Under the pieces are notes generated by a model. It was not told where the DNA came from and did no database searches. It saw only the letters and a program-made list of their open reading frames with translations. Below are positions 45,941 through 56,229 of a stretch of DNA of 64,000 bases, in pieces. Each line of letters starts with the position of its first letter. Position 1 is the stretch's first letter. The stretch lies in assembly GCA_946406115.1 (NCBI GenBank), contig OX291546.1, forward strand, positions 17,415,019 through 17,479,018. Reading direction: 5' to 3'. The translations under genes and the position numbers were made by a program. This stretch comes from Apoda limacodes. Its lineage: Eukaryota > Arthropoda > Insecta > Lepidoptera > Limacodidae.

Positions 45941-46284
45941 TAGTCCATTGAAATGATACATGAGCTTTGCATTTGTTAGAGGACGCAATTTTATTTTTGG
46001 GACATGTGTGGGGGGTCAATAGAAGCTTAACCTCAAGTTTGAGGGATCGCCACCCTTGTCATCCGGCTACCATCTTGGAAAAAGGGATGAAAACACTTTT
46101 TTCGCGATGTCTTGGAAACTATGCGTCTTACAAAAAATTCGTAAAGACGTAATTTGTAGCAAATTCAAATCAATAATATATAATATAATCAAAATAAATG
46201 TCCCCACACATGTCCCAAAAATAAAATTGCGTCCTCTAACAAATGCAATATTCGGTCCTTAAATTGTAACATTTCAATGGACTA
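45941..46284. mobile_element. MITE with 45-bp perfect inner inverted arms
   Basis: Arms 45969-46013 and 46202-46246 are exact reverse complements over 45 bp (starting gcatttgttagaggacgcaa). Outside them the inverted similarity continues with small gaps to tagtccattgaaatg on the left and its complement at 46270-46284. A TA dinucleotide flanks gtccattg at both ends, consistent with a Tc1/mariner-type target duplication, though the palindromic flanks make the exact cut ambiguous. The spacer has no gene. Confidence 0.8.
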
Positions 46285-46432
46285 TATGTATTTCAAATCA
46301 AAATAGAATGGCAGCGAGGCGTAGTCACTCACACACTTAAAGAAATAAAGTAATATGTCTTGTAGAACCTGAGTAATAATAGTTTCATTTAATATTGTAT
46401 ATAATAATTTCACTATAGCAATTATCGTATCT

Positions 46433-46500
46433 GTAGTCTAGTGTATAGACGTATCAGATCTTAATACGTGTACTCAGTGGTTTTGGATTCGAATCTCACC
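46433..46500 (+). repeat. tRNA-like segment
   Basis: A box-like tagtctagtgtatagac (46437-46453) and B box ggattcgaatctcacc (46485-46500). The spacing fits, but I cannot pair the arms into a cloverleaf. SINE head or tRNA relic. Confidence 0.45.
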
Positions 46501-46584
46501 TTATGCCTTTCTTTTTGTTTTTGTTGCATTTTACGAATTATGAATATTTTGTTTCGTTTAGACCAGCTTAGATCAATTTTCTAA

Positions 46585-46737
46585 TAGCTATTAAGTTAGA
46601 TGCGGATACTACGTAGGTAGACATTTAATGTTTCTCGTTCGTTGCCGATTTGTTTCTGGGGGTATGTGCTGACAAGTTTGTTTGGTGGTTTCATTTAGCT
46701 ATTAAGTTAGATGCGATAATTACTTAGGTAGCCATTT
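46585..46737 (+). repeat. 42-bp direct repeats left of the Tc1-like transposase
   Basis: tagctattaagttagatgcg with its following 22 bp (46585-46626) is repeated at 46696-46737 with a few differences. Tc1 elements of the IR/DR kind carry such paired direct repeats inside their terminal repeats. No matching right-hand copy is seen, so the right end is probably lost. Confidence 0.6.
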
Positions 46738-46808
46738 ACATTTACTGTAGGTGCTTGTGTTGATAAGGTTATTTTGTGTTTTTATTAAATTTCTTTGCTA
46801 AAAATAAT

Positions 46809-47943
46809 ATGCAGGCCAATATTAATATTCAAGAGAGGATGCGTATTATAGAACTACATAATATGGGTTACAATATATCTCAAAATTGCAATGAGACTGG
46901 TTTTACCGTAAGTATTTTATTTGATGTTAATGTTATATCATAATTTTTTAATCACACACTTTTTTGTAAGTAAATTTCTAAAAAAAAATTAAAATATAAT
47001 TTCAGTAGTTTGAAAAATGTTTATTTTAATCTGGCTATTTGGTTTTTAGTGGATTACCGTAAAGCGTTGGGTCTCGCGCAACCAAGAGGAGGGTCGACCT
47101 CGAAGTGGACGCCCGCGGCACATTGATGCGACTCAAAGAAGATTAATGGTGGAACAACATGAAAACAATGGTTTCATACCGACTGCTGTGTTTCGACACA
47201 TGTTTCATACATCTACACACACAGTTCGTCGAGCTCTGCATATTGAAGGATTGCATCATAGAAAGCCAGATAAAAAACCATATTTAACTAATACCCATAA
47301 ACAAAATAGATTGTTGTTTGCAAGGGAGTATTTAGATTTTGACTGGGAGCACACATTATTCACCGATGAGAAGTCGTTCGTATCATCTAAAAACGTGAGG
47401 CTTCATTTGTGGCGCAGAAATGGAAACCGTTATGCAGAACTAAATGTTGTCCCAAATATGGAATCTGGACGGATATCACTAAATATGTGGGGGTGGATGA
47501 CTGCGGCTGGTTCTGATGAATTAATTTCGATAGCAGGGCGCGCTAGAGCTTCACATTATGTGGAAGTGTTAGACGAGATCATGTTGCCCACAGCGCGGTA
47601 TGTTTATCTATTAGCTGATATGCCACAAATACAGTTTATGCATGATAACTGTCCTGTGCATCGAGCGCATATAGTGCAGGATTGGTTTACTCAACACCCG
47701 GACATTAATGTTATTCCTTGGCCTGCAAAATCACCAGATTTAAATCCCATAGAAAACCTATGAGGTTTGATGGTGCAAAGATGGGACATGCGAAATGAAA
47801 GAACTACAGAGTCATTAGAGGCTCACTGTTAAGAAATTTGAAATAATATTAGAGGAACAGATATCTGTTCTAATATAGTCGAATCTATGCGGCGGCGCTT
47901 GCTTGCTGTGATTGAAAATAATGGAGGTTATATTAAATACTAA
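46809..47943 (+). pseudogene. Tc1-like transposase with an intron, decayed C-terminus
   Basis: Exon 1 is 46809-46907 (MQANINIQERMRIIELHNMG to NETGFT). The intron is 46908-47049, 142 nt, gtaagt to ttttag. Exon 2 runs from 47050 with WITVKRWVSRNQEEGRPRSG, a helix-turn-helix and GRPR motif region. The frame is continuous after splicing. The catalytic triad is visible: D in LFTDEKSFV, D in FMHDNCPVH, and E in SPDLNPIEN, with 35 residues between the last two. Cut-and-paste transposition would need all three. In-frame stops at 47761 (TGA where tryptophan is usual), 47830 (TAA) and 47839 (TGA) kill the last 60 codons; the natural TAA is at 47941. A GTTCCG repeat is inserted right behind it. Confidence 0.85.
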
Positions 47944-47944
47944 A

Positions 47945-48358
47945 AAATCGGCCAACTGCCATTCGGACTCGCGCACGAAGGGTTCCGTACCATTATCTAT
48001 AAAAACGACAAAAAAAATCACGTTTGTTGTATCGGAGCCCCCCTTAATTTTTTTTTTATTTTAATTTAATTTTTTTTTTTTAAAGTAACTATATAACTAA
48101 ATATTTTGTAAATATTTTAGGCGTCTTTCTGTTGCCGTTATCAAAATAAAATTAAATAAATCGAGCAAAAAAATCACGTTTGTTGTATGGGAGTCCCCTT
48201 AAATATTTATTTTATTCTGGTTTTTAGTATTTTTTGTAATAGCGGTAACAGAAATATATCTTCTGTGAAAATTTCAACTGTCTAACTATCACGGTTCCGG
48301 AGCCTTAGTAATAGGGTTCCGCTAATAACCCTTTGGGTACGGAACCCTAAAAATAGAG
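47945..48358 (-). repeat. GTTCCG dispersed repeat, full length, minus
   Basis: Opens aatcggccaactgccattcg and cgcacgaagggttccgtacc, closes gggtacggaaccctaaaaa. It has an internal duplication of aaatcacgtttgttgtat (about 48015 and 48171), as in the copy at 24556. It abuts the stop codon of the Tc1-like transposase. Confidence 0.8.
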
Positions 48359-48359
48359 T

Positions 48360-48735
48360 ACTATTTTTCTTACAGATATTATTTTACATTTAATTATATT
48401 TCAGAGATAACATATTTTTTTTACTTTGTTATTTTTCAAAATATAGCAGCGATACCGAATACTTATATTTTTTTTTATTCTTATGGTTAAGTTTCAATTT
48501 TCTTTTCATTATGAAAACGAATACTTAAGCTATAACCATAGGAAATATATATATAGAAAAAAGAGACATTTATCAAAAAAAAATATTTATAAAATTTTAG
48601 TAAAAACCATTTTTATTAGATTGCATGTGTTTTAATTTTTGCAAACAAAACAAAAAGTTCTCATTCCAATTGGTCCTTTTCAGAGAGAACTAGATGTCAA
48701 AACATAAAAAAAAAGTAATTCCTAACAAAAATACT
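48360..48735. other. AT-rich intron 1, no gene seen
   Basis: An imperfect inverted pair (ttatggttaagtttc and cttaagctataaccata) lies at 48481-48540. Nothing else is seen. Confidence 0.4.
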
Positions 48736-48741
48736 TAATAC

Positions 48742-48820
48742 GGAAGTAGCGAGATTTGAACCATAGGCTCGCCAAATTAAGTCGCAGCGTCTATGGATCA
48801 CACCACAGGGCCACGGGGCA
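48742..48820 (-). repeat. tRNA-like segment, minus
   Basis: On the minus strand tggccctgtggtgtga (complement of 48798-48813) fits an A box and ggttcaaatctc (48751-48762) a B box. The 79-bp span is tRNA-sized, but the acceptor ends do not pair well. tRNA-derived SINE or relic. Confidence 0.5.
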
Positions 48821-49450
48821 GACAACATGTAACACCTAATTAATTTTTTAGGTTAAGAAACCAAAAGATATAAGAATGGTTAAAATAAACTGGTTAGTAT
48901 AAAGAAAACTAAACCTAATTTCGTTGATTTAAGGTTAATATTATTGACAGTTCTGATAATGTTAATGTGTGAGTGCGAGATTCACAGAATGGCTTTACGC
49001 AATTTTAACCTTTACACTATGCATGGACTTTAGCAAATGACTGTACCGTACCTATTGTGACTAAAGTATAGATTGGAAATCGTATTTATTATACCTAATT
49101 ACCTAGATTCAAAATGAAGTAGGAATAATTTAGTTTATGCACTATAATAAGTTAGAATTAATAAAACTTAGGTTGCACCAGAAGGCAAGTGGTGAAATTG
49201 GATATATTTGTTTACTCTTAAATTTGATGAAATACTGCTGAATTTTTATAACCCATTTGGACAACACGTATTTTAAAAAATTTGATAATAATTTGTAATC
49301 ACTAAGACGATCGCGCGTGTGTATAGCCGAGCGGCGTCCTCGCTCGTAATTACCCGCAATAGCCATACAGTCAGGGACCCGCGCTCGCCCCGCTATACCC
49401 CCAGCACCTTTACCTCATCCTTGCTCTGTTCATGTGTGTGACATAAGAAG
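48821..49450. other. Intron 1, no gene seen
   Basis: AT-rich with a small GC-rich patch near 49310-49400 (gcgcgtgtgtatagccgagc). No recognised feature. Confidence 0.4.
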
Positions 49451-49455
49451 AAAAA

Positions 49456-49820
49456 AAACGGGTTGCACTCCGGGAGTGCCGGCAGAAGTGAAAACATACT
49501 CGCTAATTACTTCCCATCACTTCTTATCCATATTTATTTATTAAAAATAATAACTTTTGTTCATTTACTTTTTTGACGTTGTATATTTGACAGCTCAATC
49601 TGTCATAGAATTAAAATCCCATATCCAACCTCCCTGTACTACTCATAATCGCCATATACTAAAAATAAAAACTAACCTAATGTAAATAAAGGCCCTAACG
49701 CGAGTGACATCTTACGAGTTTTCGATCAGGACACGTGACTTGACGCGAGTTTAACAGTTTTGTACCCATCACAAAAAAAGTGCACAGCGCCGCTAAAGAA
49801 GTTTTCACTTCAAAAAGTAA
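49456..49820 (+). repeat. CACTCCGGGAGTGCC dispersed repeat, apparently full length
   Basis: Head gggttgcactccgggagtgc then cggcagaagtgaaaac, end aagaagttttcacttc. The words gaagtgaaaac and gttttcacttc form subterminal inverted repeats, suggesting a DNA-type non-autonomous element of about 365 bp. Other copies: 25985 (minus), 26870 (fragment) and 39230. Confidence 0.7.
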
Positions 49821-50087
49821 AAAAAATGAGGTAAGATAAATATTGGAATAGCTATATAATGTCATATATATAATGTATAATCACTGATGTATTACTTATA
49901 AGTACAGCTTCAGAAAACAATTTACCGACGGTCGACGTACAAATGTACAAATTAACGTGAAAAATGCATTTATCATGGTTATTTAGATATGCATAATTTG
50001 TATAAAACAAAGAGTCATCACAAAGAGTCAGCAAACAAAGAAGATTGATAAAACTAAATACTAATGTAATAAAGCTAAAAATTTAAT

Positions 50088-50355
50088 TTTTTTACCCTTA
50101 TTACTAAGACTTCGCTGTCCGTCCGTCTGTCACCAGGTCTGTATTTCATGAAACGTGATAGTTAGACAGTTACGATTTTCTCAGAAGATGTATTTCAGTT
50201 TCCGCTATACCAAAAAATACGAAAAACTGAATAAAATAAATATTTAAGGGGGATCCTATACAAAAAAAGGTTTTTTTTGTGCCGGTTTTATAGACGATGG
50301 TACAGAACCCTTCGTGCGCGAGTCCGACTCGCACTTGGCCGTTTTTTTTTTGAAC
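50088..50355 (+). repeat. GTTCCG dispersed repeat, 5'-shortened
   Basis: ttacccttattactaagact, cgtccgtctgtcaccagg, atggtacagaacccttcgtg, cgactcgcacttggccg. Confidence 0.8.
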
Positions 50356-50602
50356 GCGCTAATCTCTGGAATCTTATTTAATACAGCATATTTATAATTT
50401 TCTCTTGTTGTTGAAAACACAAAACTTGTCATTGGCTATTTTAGACCGTTTTATATTGTTTGTAGGATAGGTATATGTGTGAATTAAAATAGGTATTTCT
50501 GCTAAAAACTACCACTTTTAGCAAAAATGCCTACCATAACTAAAACAGATATATTTTAAGAGTAATAGAAAACGTTTTAAAAATAGCTAATAACTATTTT
50601 TT

Positions 50603-51085
50603 TAGGGTTCCGTAATCAACAAGGAACCCTTATAGTTTAGCCATGTCCGTCCGTCCGTCTGTCCGCGGCTTAGTTCAAACTTCTCATACGAGATAGCTGC
50701 AATTTGACATTGATTAAGAAGACAAAGTAGTAGAATAAAAACTTTGAAAAATTTTTTTTAGGGTACCTCCGCTACACGTGAAATGGGAACGTAATTTTTT
50801 TTTCTCGTCTACCCCATCGGGTGGGGTATCTTTGGATAGAAATTCCAAAAACATTGGCGGTATTCATAGATCAGTTTTTGATTTAAAGCTCCGTTTGCGA
50901 AACATTTAGTTTTAAAGTACTAATTTTTGTTAGAGTCAAGTGTCCAATTTTAGTACAAATTCCATTAAAAGTTACTTATATAAAGTAGGTAGGTACATCT
51001 GTGAAACAGTTATAAAATATATGTAAATGAACGATGAATAATTACTTATAGAAAAATAAAATAATAACATTCTAAAAATAAAAAA
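50603..51085 (+). repeat. About 490-bp dispersed repeat, copy B
   Basis: tagggttccgtaatcaacaa, ccgcggcttagttcaaac, catcgggtggggtatctttg, acaaattccattaaaagtta and taaatgaacgatgaataatt match 26905-27440 in order and orientation. This copy has an extra segment around 50755-50815. Confidence 0.75.
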
Positions 51086-51279
51086 TTGTGCGTTACAAGG
51101 TTTTTTCGAAAAATAAATGTATCAAGTAAAATGACAAAAATCGTGTTTTGACGTTCAAGCGATTAAAGATTAAACGTTCAATTTTCCAGTGTCAAAGTAT
51201 TAAACTCATAAATAACATATAAACTGAGATCTAGATCGACAAACATGACCAATTTCAGATATTACGAACCGTAAATCTT

Positions 51280-51510
51280 AATATATATCGTGTCACAATG
51301 TTTGTCCTCAATGGACTCCTAAACTACTGAACCGATTTTGATCAAACTTCGTAAATATCTGTTATTTGATCCAACTTAAAAGATAGGATAGTTTTTATCT
51401 CGATATGTCAAGTGCGAGCCGGACTCGGGCACTATAGGTAAAAACCAACTTTCGCCGGGTACAGAGGGACGGCAGCGGAACAACGTTCGCCGGTACAGCT
51501 AGTAGTCAAT
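51280..51510 (-). repeat. Dispersed repeat ending in ACAGCTAGTA, minus
   Basis: ctgaaccgattttgatcaaa and gttcgccggtacagctagta are the usual blocks of a moth intron repeat whose head (tactagctgacccggcg) also occurs at 38083. Confidence 0.6.
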
Positions 51511-52765
51511 ATTTCCGTGTGTGATAGTCTTAAGTTTTATTTTTTAGTTTTTAGTGGGTTTTTAAGGCAATGTGTTTTTTTTTTTAATTAGTATATGTAT
51601 ATTTAGAGTTCTATTTGGTAATGCACATACACAAGTGAGTATTATTTTCGTACAGTAGGGGATCACGCCAAGAAAGCGTTTATGGATTTACCTACATAAA
51701 TATTTGAATTCTCATCCCTTATGATACCCCCTAGAGTATGTTTTTTTTTAAATGATGAAATACGTCAATCCTAATACCATTGGTATTTAAAATCTGAATC
51801 GGGTAAAGTATGGGTCAAGCGTTTCTACTGCAAACAAATAGTCTGTACTTGTGCCATGTCGAGCTCGAGACTGGTGAGTACAGTGCAATAATCTGACCCG
51901 GTAGCTTATTGGGAACTGTCTCGAGTACGCCAGACTCGGAATGTACCTATGCAAGTAGGTCTTATCACTCAAGAGTCTTAAGACTTATGAAAGTACTTGC
52001 ATATTGTTCTCAATACGCTAAGTTTTTTATACTAATTATCTCGAATATGATAAAAAAGTTAATAAAATCTTTTTTTAGGCTTTTAGAAAACCACAGACAT
52101 AGATATTCGGCTTGAGATCATGCCTATAGTATTTCACAATATTTGATCAGTAAATGTCCAAAATAAGTTGGAAATTCGTTTGTATGAAACATGCTGCGAG
52201 GGGCCGCGATTCGTATCTCTAAACTATAGGTAATGACCTTGGCTAACTAAATACTAAGCTAAATAAAGAGATGCAAATATTTTTAATAGAGTTACAAAAT
52301 TATAATATAAGTTAATTGAAAATAGGACAATATAGTCATCGAATCAATAAATTACGAATCATGTGAGTTTTAAGTTGACGCCAAAGTAACAGTAGAACTT
52401 CTTGTTCACGAATTAATTTTCTTTTCTAAGTTTATTAAAACTAAACTTTTGATTTATTTTAATCTTTTAGCATATTTAAGATCAACTCAGTACTAGGAAG
52501 TAATATATTGCATATTTTAAGCTACTTTTAAACATTTTAACGTAGGAAAATATATCTTGCAAGTGATTACATTTTCTAGCATTGACCAAATTTAAATACT
52601 TAAATATTTAGGAAAAAACGTTTTTAATGCACCTACCAGGTATTTTTAATAATTTGTACTTTAATATTTGTGTTTTATAATGAGTATTTATGACGTCATC
52701 GGGCTCCCAATCGTATCCTAGAGTTTTTAAACGGTTAACCGGATTACATCAGTTACAGAAGTTAA
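51511..52765. other. Intron 1, no gene seen
   Basis: AT-rich. The small openings at 51787-52115 carry no motifs. Confidence 0.4.
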
Positions 52766-52767
52766 AT

Positions 52768-53243
52768 CAGTGTTTCCACTTTTAGGAATTTCGCCTAAAA
52801 ATATTTTAATTTGAAGTACTAGGACCTATATTAGGCCTAAGGGACACTAAAATTCAACTGAAGTTTATTGGTTTTTTTTTTTGACAATATTTTGAGTGAG
52901 AACATAATATTTAACAGCATCTTGCTTTTTTTCAATTAGAGATTTACAAACTAGCTAGGTACCTACTTGGTGAATTAATTTGTTTTATTTTCTATTCTAA
53001 AATAACTTATTATTATTATTCTATTTTTCATTCATAACATTGTTTACCTTTTTGTAGTTGTTACATTGTGTTTCGATTCTAAACACTAAAATAGTTCTTA
53101 ATTTGATTAAAGAAAAATACATTAAAAATAGGAGTTTCTTTACACAGCCAAACTTTACGTCTTAAATCAATTAAAATATTTTAAGACGTTCAGGTGATTT
53201 ACTAAAGAATCTTAAAAAACTGAACCCTAGAGTGGAAACACTA
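52768..53243. repeat. MITE-like element with short inverted ends
   Basis: The left end cagtgtttccacttttag and the complement of the right end, agtgtttccactctag, match over about 14 bp. An internal pair gtcttaaatcaatt/ttaagac also exists. Target duplication not visible. Confidence 0.45.
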
Positions 53244-53475
53244 CAAAAAAAATTTACATTTAAACCCCTACAAATACAAATGTCGTAAAAACAAAAACTA
53301 ATAAAATTATTTATTAATTTTCTTAATTCGTAAACATTGATTTGACATTTCTACTCAAATATGGATGACATCTTCGTAGAACCCTCGTCGAGTTCGGTTC
53401 ACTAAAATCATAATTCTACTCGACTTAAACCGTATTTAAACGGCCCCCGGTGGAAAGTGAAAATTACACTAGTCA

Positions 53476-53514
53476 CCTAGGCACAAGACTAAATAATTTA
53501 GACTTGTGCCTAGG
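53476..53514. repeat. 39-bp near-perfect palindrome
   Basis: cctaggcacaagactaaat (53476-53494) pairs with 53496-53514 with one mismatch and a single-base loop. Confidence 0.9.
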
Positions 53515-53756
53515 CACAATTATCTGTAACAAAGACGCAACTATACCGCTAACGGGCGATCATCACTCGATCAATATGACAGAGATTTGAAACGCAAAAT
53601 AATTAAAGCCTTTAAATTATTTTTTATGAAAATTATAAAAATGGCTTCGTTTGTTAACAATAATATTTTAAAGTAATTGTGTTTTTTGATAGCGTAGCCA
53701 ATATATCCTACATCTCTAAAAAGTTAGTGATTATTTATTACAATGCTTCGCTCGAT

Positions 53757-54075
53757 TAGGGTTGCCTTCCATCCGGGTTTCCCCGGATTTGTCCTAGTTT
53801 AGAGAGTGTCCGGACGGGGCTTCATTTATAGTCCGGGTTTAGAAGTTCCTAAAAACTTTAAGAAACTTTGGTTTTGATGACAGAGTAAAAAATGTAAGAC
53901 TGCAAACAGTTTCTTAAAACGTTTTGTTTCTTAAGAAAAGTAAAATTTAGTTTTTTTTTTTTTTTCTAAGTAACTTTTAAAAAGAAACTGTTGACATGTC
54001 CGGGTTTTAAACTCCAAAATCCGGGATTATAATGGCTTTTGTAATAGTTGTTAGATTTTAGAGATAGCAACCCTA
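53757..54075. mobile_element. hAT-type MITE, 319 bp, perfect 8-bp target duplication
   Basis: cgctcgat flanks both ends (53749-53756 and 54076-54083). Ends are tagggttgc and its complement gcaacccta. Interior copies of tccgggttt occur near both ends. No ORF. Confidence 0.8.
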
Positions 54076-54783
54076 CGCTCGATTCTACTCTATGCTGCGC
54101 TCAGAGTTTACTTATAAAATTCTTCCTTCACTTCAACAGGCCTGGCATGATAGGTATTCGCCTTTTTTTTACTTGTGCTATTTACTATTTCCAAGAAAAT
54201 ATCTGGGTATCAGGTCACTAATGAGTTTGGAAGTGGAAGTACAGTGAAGGACCACTGTAGTCTTTCCATTCGCAGCAACCGAGACGATTAAAAGCTAGGT
54301 AGGTACGTAACGAACGACCCAGTGCATAAAAAGCTCCATATTGCAGGCCGGAAGTTTATTTATTGTTTTTTTTGTAATACATTACCTATATTATCTTAGA
54401 TATATTTTACAGTTTTTGCACATGCAGGTCTTACGCCACAGTGCGATCTCTTCCAGTCAACCATAAGTTTTGTTGGATCAAATAATTGTTTTTTTTTAGT
54501 AGGCCTGGTCTCAATTAACCTATAGAAGTTTAAAATAATAGAAAGCCTGAAACATAACAACTATCCTGCTTTCCATGCATATGTGTGCACCTTTCTACAT
54601 TTGCGAAATTTATCAGAAAATGTACCTACCTAGTGAAATTATTTTGAATCAGTCTTTTTATTTGTTTTGTGTAGTGTATTTTCAATTTTATAACACGTAA
54701 AAAACCTTATAATAACACTGATTAATAGGTATATATATAATATAAGTAAGCACCTAATAATAAATATATAAATAAAAACTTAC

Positions 54784-54857
54784 GTAAGAAATGTCTTTGA
54801 AAGAAAGTTTGCATTTTCCGTAGGATTTTTTTCCTTTAAAATCACTTTTGAATCCAT
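54784..54857 (-). CDS. ABCC4-like: ABC transporter ABCC4/MRP4-like, coding exon 1 (start)
   Basis: The ATG (54855-54857, context aacATGG) opens 24 codons, MDSKVILKEKNPTENANFLS then KTFL, plus two bases of T25, with a consensus donor gtaagt below 54784. NP---AN--S--F is the conserved N-terminal motif of ABCC4-type proteins, directly before the W-----F--GYK block that exon 2 supplies. The phase (2) and residue order agree exactly with exon 2 at 7828, so I join them despite 47 kb between. The start is chosen because it is the only ATG in frame near this motif and gives an N-terminus of the usual length, without an additional membrane domain. No signal peptide is expected in this family. Confidence 0.85.
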
Positions 54858-55341
54858 GTTGTACAATAAGTTCAAGTGTCTTGAAAATATTTCTCACTAG
54901 TTTTAAAATGTTGAGGTGTAGTTTTATTTTTTGTATGAGTTATAGATAAGCTGGACATTCGCTTATATCCAATATCAATAAGTAAACAGTTCCGTAGAGG
55001 ACGAGTGTTAATTGCACACGATAGTATAAACAGAAACGCATCGAACAATAATTATCGATTGCCGTCATACAGTTACTAAAATCTATAATATTAAATGCAC
55101 TGTTGTAGATTTAGATCTGGTAATAATAAAGTCCCGAAATCACGCAACTATTTTACGAACACTCCCACAATCTACGGAATACAGGAATTCAATACACACA
55201 AGAGCATGATATAAAATATTCACATCGATATTTTCTTACTATTTTATATCATTATTGAACAGTTCCATGATATTGGATAATTATATAAATTTGTTCTAAG
55301 TACCGGTTTTATAATAAAAATATCACAGTTAATGTTACCAT

Positions 55342-55415
55342 ATAAAACGGCAGCGCGATTCTACGTAAGAATCGCAAACAAGTCGTCAACGCTCGAGCGC
55401 TGCCGACCTACTGAA
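55342..55415 (-). promoter_or_regulatory. Palindromic GC-rich segment, possible promoter of the ABCC4-like gene
   Basis: About 500 bp upstream of the transporter ATG a GC-rich island carries two interlocking inverted pairs: cggcagcgc (55348-55356) with gcgctgccg (55397-55405), and gcgattct with agaatcgc (55355-55375) around acgta. On the minus strand tcagta at 55409-55414 matches the arthropod initiator. A tataaaa also lies at 55341-55347, but on the plus strand. Promoter use is inferred from position and initiator only. Confidence 0.35.
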
Positions 55416-56225
55416 TGTTTAAAATTATCTTTCATGTTGTTGCCTGACTGTTTTTTGTCCTCAACGTCTATTGGGACTGTAAAATAATGATTCATCACGC
55501 TTGCAATGTTATTTCACAGTAACGCCAAAAATCAATTTTGGTAAATCAAGTAATCAATCATCAAAATAACAGATGCAAGAAACAGTGCCCATTATAGGTA
55601 CCTAACGATTGTATGTAATATTGTGCAATAAGTATGTCTAATACCTAATAATTATATCTTCCCATCTAGAGTCATTTCACACTGTGTAAGATGTTAATGA
55701 AGGTTACCTGGAAAGTTGTTTTGGGATCTTTATTGTTTCTAAATACATAGGTAGTAGTACCTATAAAGGGATCGACCCATAGAGGTGTATTTGCAGACTT
55801 ATGATTTTTCTAGTTTCGTTATCAATTTTATCAGTTTTTTGTTTTACATGTTCGTACCCATGTAGGTAGGTACCTATTTTTTTTCTTCTCTTATACGTTC
55901 GCTAATCAAATAGGAGATACATGACGTAACCCTTGTACAATTTGGGACAGTCAGCTACAAGCGTTTTAGCGAGAATTTTTAATCAGGTCGATACCTTTTT
56001 AATTATAATCCCATTAAAAAGTTTAACTGTGTAGACTGGATATGGCTCGCATTAATAAGATACTTTATTTTTCATGTGATACTATTACGTTTATTTACAA
56101 TATGTTACGGGATTATAATAGTTTTGATACATTTTCAACTTGCCTATGTATCTTAGCTTGCTGAAATAGAGCGTCTTTTATACGTTCCTATAATACTTTT
56201 GATAAAAAATCAATAAAACATGAGG
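55416..56225. other. Sequence upstream of the transporter, no gene seen
   Basis: AT-rich, no coding segment recognised. Confidence 0.4.
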
Positions 56226-56229
56226 TTTG

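Larger units (their letters stand above)
7829..54783 (-). other. ABCC4-like: Giant first intron of the ABCC4-like gene
   Basis: The intron is bounded by the donor gtaagttt on the minus strand at 54783 downward and the acceptor ttgccag at 7829-7835, 46,955 nt in phase 2. The joined codon AC/A gives threonine within T-F-L-T-W-T-F, matching the conserved run of hydrophobic and aromatic residues in relatives. No other ABCC exon was found between them. Its contents are almost wholly transposable elements, listed separately. Confidence 0.85.
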
